From NCBI GenBank assembly GCA_003024985.2, contig PXIH01S0001000.1: a stretch of 10,655 bases of DNA. One strand, 5' to 3'. This DNA is from Euperipatoides rowelli. Taxonomy: Eukaryota; Onychophora; Udeonychophora; Euonychophora; Peripatopsidae. Below are positions 8,370 through 10,655 of this stretch, piece by piece. The notes beneath the pieces were generated by a model, which saw only the letters and a list, made by a program, of their open reading frames with translations, searched no databases and had not been told where the DNA came from. The position numbers and the translations under genes are program-made. The first letter of the stretch is position 1, and every line of letters begins with the position of its first letter.

Positions 8370-8720
8370 TACAAGTTTGAGTGCTTCATGAAGGCTCCTT
8401 GATGTTAATGGTTCTAATGTACCAGCGTTAAATGAGAGTGCTCTTTATTGTAAAGGCCATGAAGTGGGGTGTAACTTCTTATTGTAACTACAAAGGGCCA
8501 AAAATAAATACCTTTTCTTATTACAGATGATAAAAGCTCATTAAACAAATGCCAGCCAACATTATTTGCTGAACACATATAGTCGCCATTTAAACAATCA
8601 CCAAATCTCTATCAATGTTATGTGATTGGTGAAAACTAAAAAGAGCGAGTGGTTTAGCTTGTACTGAACCTCTTCTCTTAGTAAGAGACTATCAACTAGT
8701 AAAGCACTTGTCAACAATAG
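8370..8720. promoter_or_regulatory. Candidate regulatory block, high sequence complexity
   Basis: About 350 bases with better-balanced composition than the flanks and no open frame. Visible motif types include TTTATTG and TTATTGT (Cdx/posterior Hox or SOX-like) repeated around 8446-8485, TCATTAAAC near 8540 (homeodomain-like), paired CAATCAC/GTGATTG strings near 8596-8630 that can form a 7-bp stem, and a 15-base palindrome TCTCTTAGTAAGAGA at 8674-8688. This is compatible with a conserved enhancer or with an old, decayed repeat; the sequence alone cannot separate them. Confidence 0.22.
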
Positions 8721-8731
8721 TAAAAGTGAAG

Positions 8732-8762
8732 AATTAGGATGTAGGGCCCAAACATCCTAATT
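8732..8762. repeat. Perfect 11-bp-stem hairpin
   Basis: AATTAGGATGT (8732-8742) and ACATCCTAATT (8752-8762) are exact reverse complements around a 9-base loop containing GGGCCC. A second GC palindrome, GGGGCCCC, follows directly at 8763-8770. No U-run follows and the setting is eukaryotic, so it is not a bacterial terminator. It could be a protein-binding palindrome or the terminus of an old element. Confidence 0.8.
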
Positions 8763-9060
8763 GGGGCCCCAGAATTGGAAATCCAGGCTGGACCCTTACT
8801 TATTTCTGATAAGCTTCTCCTTGTTCTTGAAGATTTGATAATTTATTTTTGGTTGTATGGATGTTTTGTCGACCTTTGCTTGGTCTACAGAACCCTTGTC
8901 CAGGACTATGCCTCCCCCCCCAAGTCACTCTTGGTCATAACTATGTAGATTCTTTATTCCTGTGCCCTCTGGCCTTGGGCCCCAGGACTACAGCCCCATC
9001 TAACCCCCCACTTCATGTGGGGGGTCCTGGGTTGAAGATATATGATCAACCTCAAACTTT
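8740..9060. other. GC-rich island, probably an old unidentified repeat
   Basis: This is the most GC-rich stretch of the window. It carries a C8 run (8914-8921), CCAGGACTA twice (8900-8908 and 8982-8990), each followed within a few bases by GCC and C-runs, three GGGCCC-type strings, and a 9-bp hairpin at 9003-9025. The 73-codon frame at 8849-9070 is Pro/Leu/Gly-rich and follows from base composition; no domain is recognisable. The abrupt composition change suggests inserted repeat DNA, but no flanking duplication or terminal repeat pair was found and no family is recognised. Confidence 0.4.
9003..9025. repeat. C/G hairpin, 9-bp perfect stem
   Basis: ACCCCCCAC (9003-9011) pairs with GTGGGGGGT (9017-9025) around the 5-base loop TTCAT. 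It would be very stable in RNA or single-stranded DNA and sits in the GC-rich island. Confidence 0.85.
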
Positions 9061-10294
9061 AAAGACATAAGCGACTTATTAAAAGGGCAGCATAAAGACA
9101 AAAGTAAACAAGATATAATGTGACAGAGATAAACAAAGCATATACATAGGTCAACCAGGGTTGATGAATCCCAATTATCTAATATGCAGCATAATTTAAA
9201 CCATATTAGTATATTAATATAAAAAAACAGTAATAATCATAGTAGTAGTATTTTTTATTTTACAGTAATAGCACCGATTGGCAGCCAATGTTGTTTGAAT
9301 TCTCATTTTAGTTTAATTGGATTTCTTAAGTTTTTATTTATTTATCATTTATGATAAATCATGAGAAGATGAGTTATTCTAATGACTTGAATTGTCCAAG
9401 GCAGTGGATGCACATCTGGAATATCGGTCTGCAACGTATCTTATTTTTCTTTGTGCATGTAGACATTAATGCATTTTACAGGATCGTTGGTGGCCAATCT
9501 CTTCATTTGTATATACTGTTCTGTTTATCTTTTGCACCATACTTATTATCAAAGCATTTAAAGTCTAGATTCTTTTTGCTGGTTTTTTTTTTTCAATGTA
9601 AAGTAGATGATCGACGATATCGGATGTCTTGATGGATTCTGAATGATCTGAGGATTGTTTATGGTAATTTTAACGTTATTGTATGTTATCTCAAGTTGTA
9701 GCCACATACTCTGATGGTTCTTCGACTGTTGATTTTTGATTATTGAAGATGGATTATTTGTGATCTCTTATAAAACTTGTGAACTGTTTTGAAACAAAGT
9801 TTAGATTATACCAGGAAAGAAACATTTTTGAGCCATTGAGACTTTAAATGTTTGAGTCTTCTGTTGAACTGAAAAAAAATGTTTATCTGTTCTAACTTTC
9901 TACTAAGTAACCTTATTTTAGGTTAACTATAATTTTAATTTATTTCTAATTGGCTTCTGTGCATTATTTTACTTTTTAATAATTAATCATATTGTGAATA
10001 AAGCCCACATCCTTTTGGGCTAGGGTTTATAGAATGATTTTATTTTTTTGTAATATACGATATATGTAAATATTGTTTAAATAGTTAAAATAAAATAAAC
10101 CTAATAATAATAATAATAATAACAATAATAATAATTAATAGGAAAGCTTTTAACATTGGAACTAATAAAAGCCCTAATTGCTCACATATAATGATTAAAT
10201 TTGAAAAACTTCTATATGGTTAAACCCTTGATTAAAATGTTATTTATATTTAACAAATCCTTATTAGTCCTGCTAGATACTGAGACAAAGTTTT
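9061..10294. other. AT-rich non-coding DNA, possible retroelement tail
   Basis: No gene recognised. The 93-codon frame at 9351-9632 has Phe-rich runs and no domain. Small palindromes occur at 9277-9289 (ATTGGCAGCCAAT) and 9340-9359 (9-bp stem, TT loop). Towards the end, an AATAAA (9997-10002) overlaps a 6-bp AGCCCA/TGGGCT hairpin (10002-10021), and a (TAA)n tract lies about 100 bases later. Such an arrangement occurs at 3' ends of some LINE-type retroelements, but no reverse-transcriptase remnant is visible. Confidence 0.45.
10102..10135 (+). repeat. (TAA)n microsatellite
   Basis: About eleven TAA/AAT units with a single AAC interruption. It could be plain slippage DNA or the simple-repeat tail of a retroelement. 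Confidence 0.9.
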
Positions 10295-10480
10295 CATTGG
10301 TTGATGAGAGATTTGTGGGCGATGAACATGCAAAATGTAGACAGGAAAGTGACAGTAATCTCATCCTTTTCTGATCAATCAATTACAGTATTTAAAACAT
10401 TAATAAATATTGCAATAGGGGTGATCATCTTCATGCAATCAGTGTGTGTAGCTCCACTACAATTCAATAAATTATTCAAA
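10295..10480. promoter_or_regulatory. Candidate regulatory block with POU- and PBX/HOX-like sites
   Basis: A motif-rich block of higher complexity than its flanks. ATGCAAAAT (10328-10336) is one base longer than the POU octamer ATGCAAAT. TGATCAATCAATTA (10372-10385) resembles a composite PBX/HOX plus TAATTG homeodomain site. The 62-codon frame at 10301-10489 has no recognisable domain and is probably incidental. Conservation cannot be assessed here. Confidence 0.25.
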
Positions 10481-10597
10481 ATAACATAAGGTTTGAAATG
10501 TAACGACAAAACATTAAGCAATTGTTAATAGCATTGAACATTACACAAAAGTAATTAATTAAATCATAGTTATATTAAAATCAATTTATCTTATGAA

Positions 10598-10655
10598 CAG
10601 GGCTAGAAATTAGAATTTTTTGGTAGTAGCCCACCGGACTACCACTCTTAATGTA
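10598..10655. repeat. Possible edge of a dispersed repeat, cut by the window end
   Basis: The sequence changes abruptly from AT-rich to a mixed block starting with GGGCTAGAAATTAG and containing a TGGTAGT (10621-10627) / ACTACCA (10638-10644) 7-bp stem. In my recollection, animal dispersed repeats often start with a similar GGGCTAGAAAT string followed by a GTAG/CTAC fold, but I cannot name the family. It is truncated at the window end. Confidence 0.35.

Noticed and set aside
8849-9070. 73-codon Pro/Leu/Gly-rich plus-strand frame
   Set aside because: It follows from the GC-rich island and includes the C8 run and the C/G hairpin. No domain or motif is recognisable.
9351-9632. 93-codon plus-strand frame
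   Set aside because: It is Phe-rich from T runs, its ATG lies inside a palindrome, and no family is recognised or splice context seen.
10301-10489. 62-codon plus-strand frame
   Set aside because: No domain seen. The sequence is better described as a motif-rich non-coding block.
1-10655. Bacterial or phage systems, CRISPR arrays, tRNA/rRNA genes
   Set aside because: No ribosome-binding-site/ORF arrays, no regularly spaced direct repeats and no tRNA A/B-box pair were seen. Composition and a piggyBac-type transposon point to an animal genome.

Overview
This window reads as non-coding DNA from an animal (metazoan) genome. It is very AT-rich (about 70-75% A+T by eye), full of homopolymer A/T runs and simple repeats, has few CpGs outside one transposon, contains one unresolved base (N at 7752) and shows no dense ORFs or bacterial-style operons. 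The best reading is a long intron or intergenic stretch of an AT-rich invertebrate such as a mollusc or arthropod. That assignment is a guess from composition and repeat style; no gene in the window fixes the species.

Layout. 1-5400 is mostly featureless AT-rich DNA. It is broken by a 97-codon minus-strand open frame of unknown meaning (1006-1299), a compact motif-rich block that could be a regulatory element (2515-2625), and a striking 880-bp strand-asymmetric polypurine tract (3461-4339). 5409-6260 is the most gene-like part. It has a less AT-rich block with paired SOX-type motifs (5409-5556), a perfect GTAAGT donor-like site (5751), a T-tract/AG acceptor-like site (6110), and an ATG at 6129. 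That ATG opens a signal-peptide-like segment followed by a segment resembling the start of a periplasmic-binding-protein type I receptor ectodomain (receptor guanylyl cyclase or glutamate-receptor class). A possible donor lies in phase 1 at 6229. This may be the 5' end of a membrane-receptor gene whose other exons lie outside the window, but it is tentative.

7440-8183 is the best-supported feature: a 736-bp non-autonomous piggyBac-like transposon. It has TTAA on both sides, 16-bp terminal inverted repeats matching at 14 of 16 positions, no room for a transposase, and a long internal foldback (arms 7963-8050 and 8067-8149, with 30 consecutive perfectly complementary bases) abutting its right end.

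8370-9060 holds a motif-rich block, a perfect 11-bp-stem hairpin (8732-8762) and a GC-rich island with poly-C and a 9-bp C/G hairpin (9003-9025), probably an old unidentified repeat. 9300-10140 is AT-rich with a polyA-signal-like AATAAA, a small GC hairpin and a (TAA)n tract that could be the tail of a retroelement. 10295-10480 is another motif-rich block with POU-like and PBX/HOX-like sites. The last ~60 bases look like the edge of a dispersed repeat cut by the window end. No tRNA, rRNA, CRISPR array or complete protein-coding gene was found.
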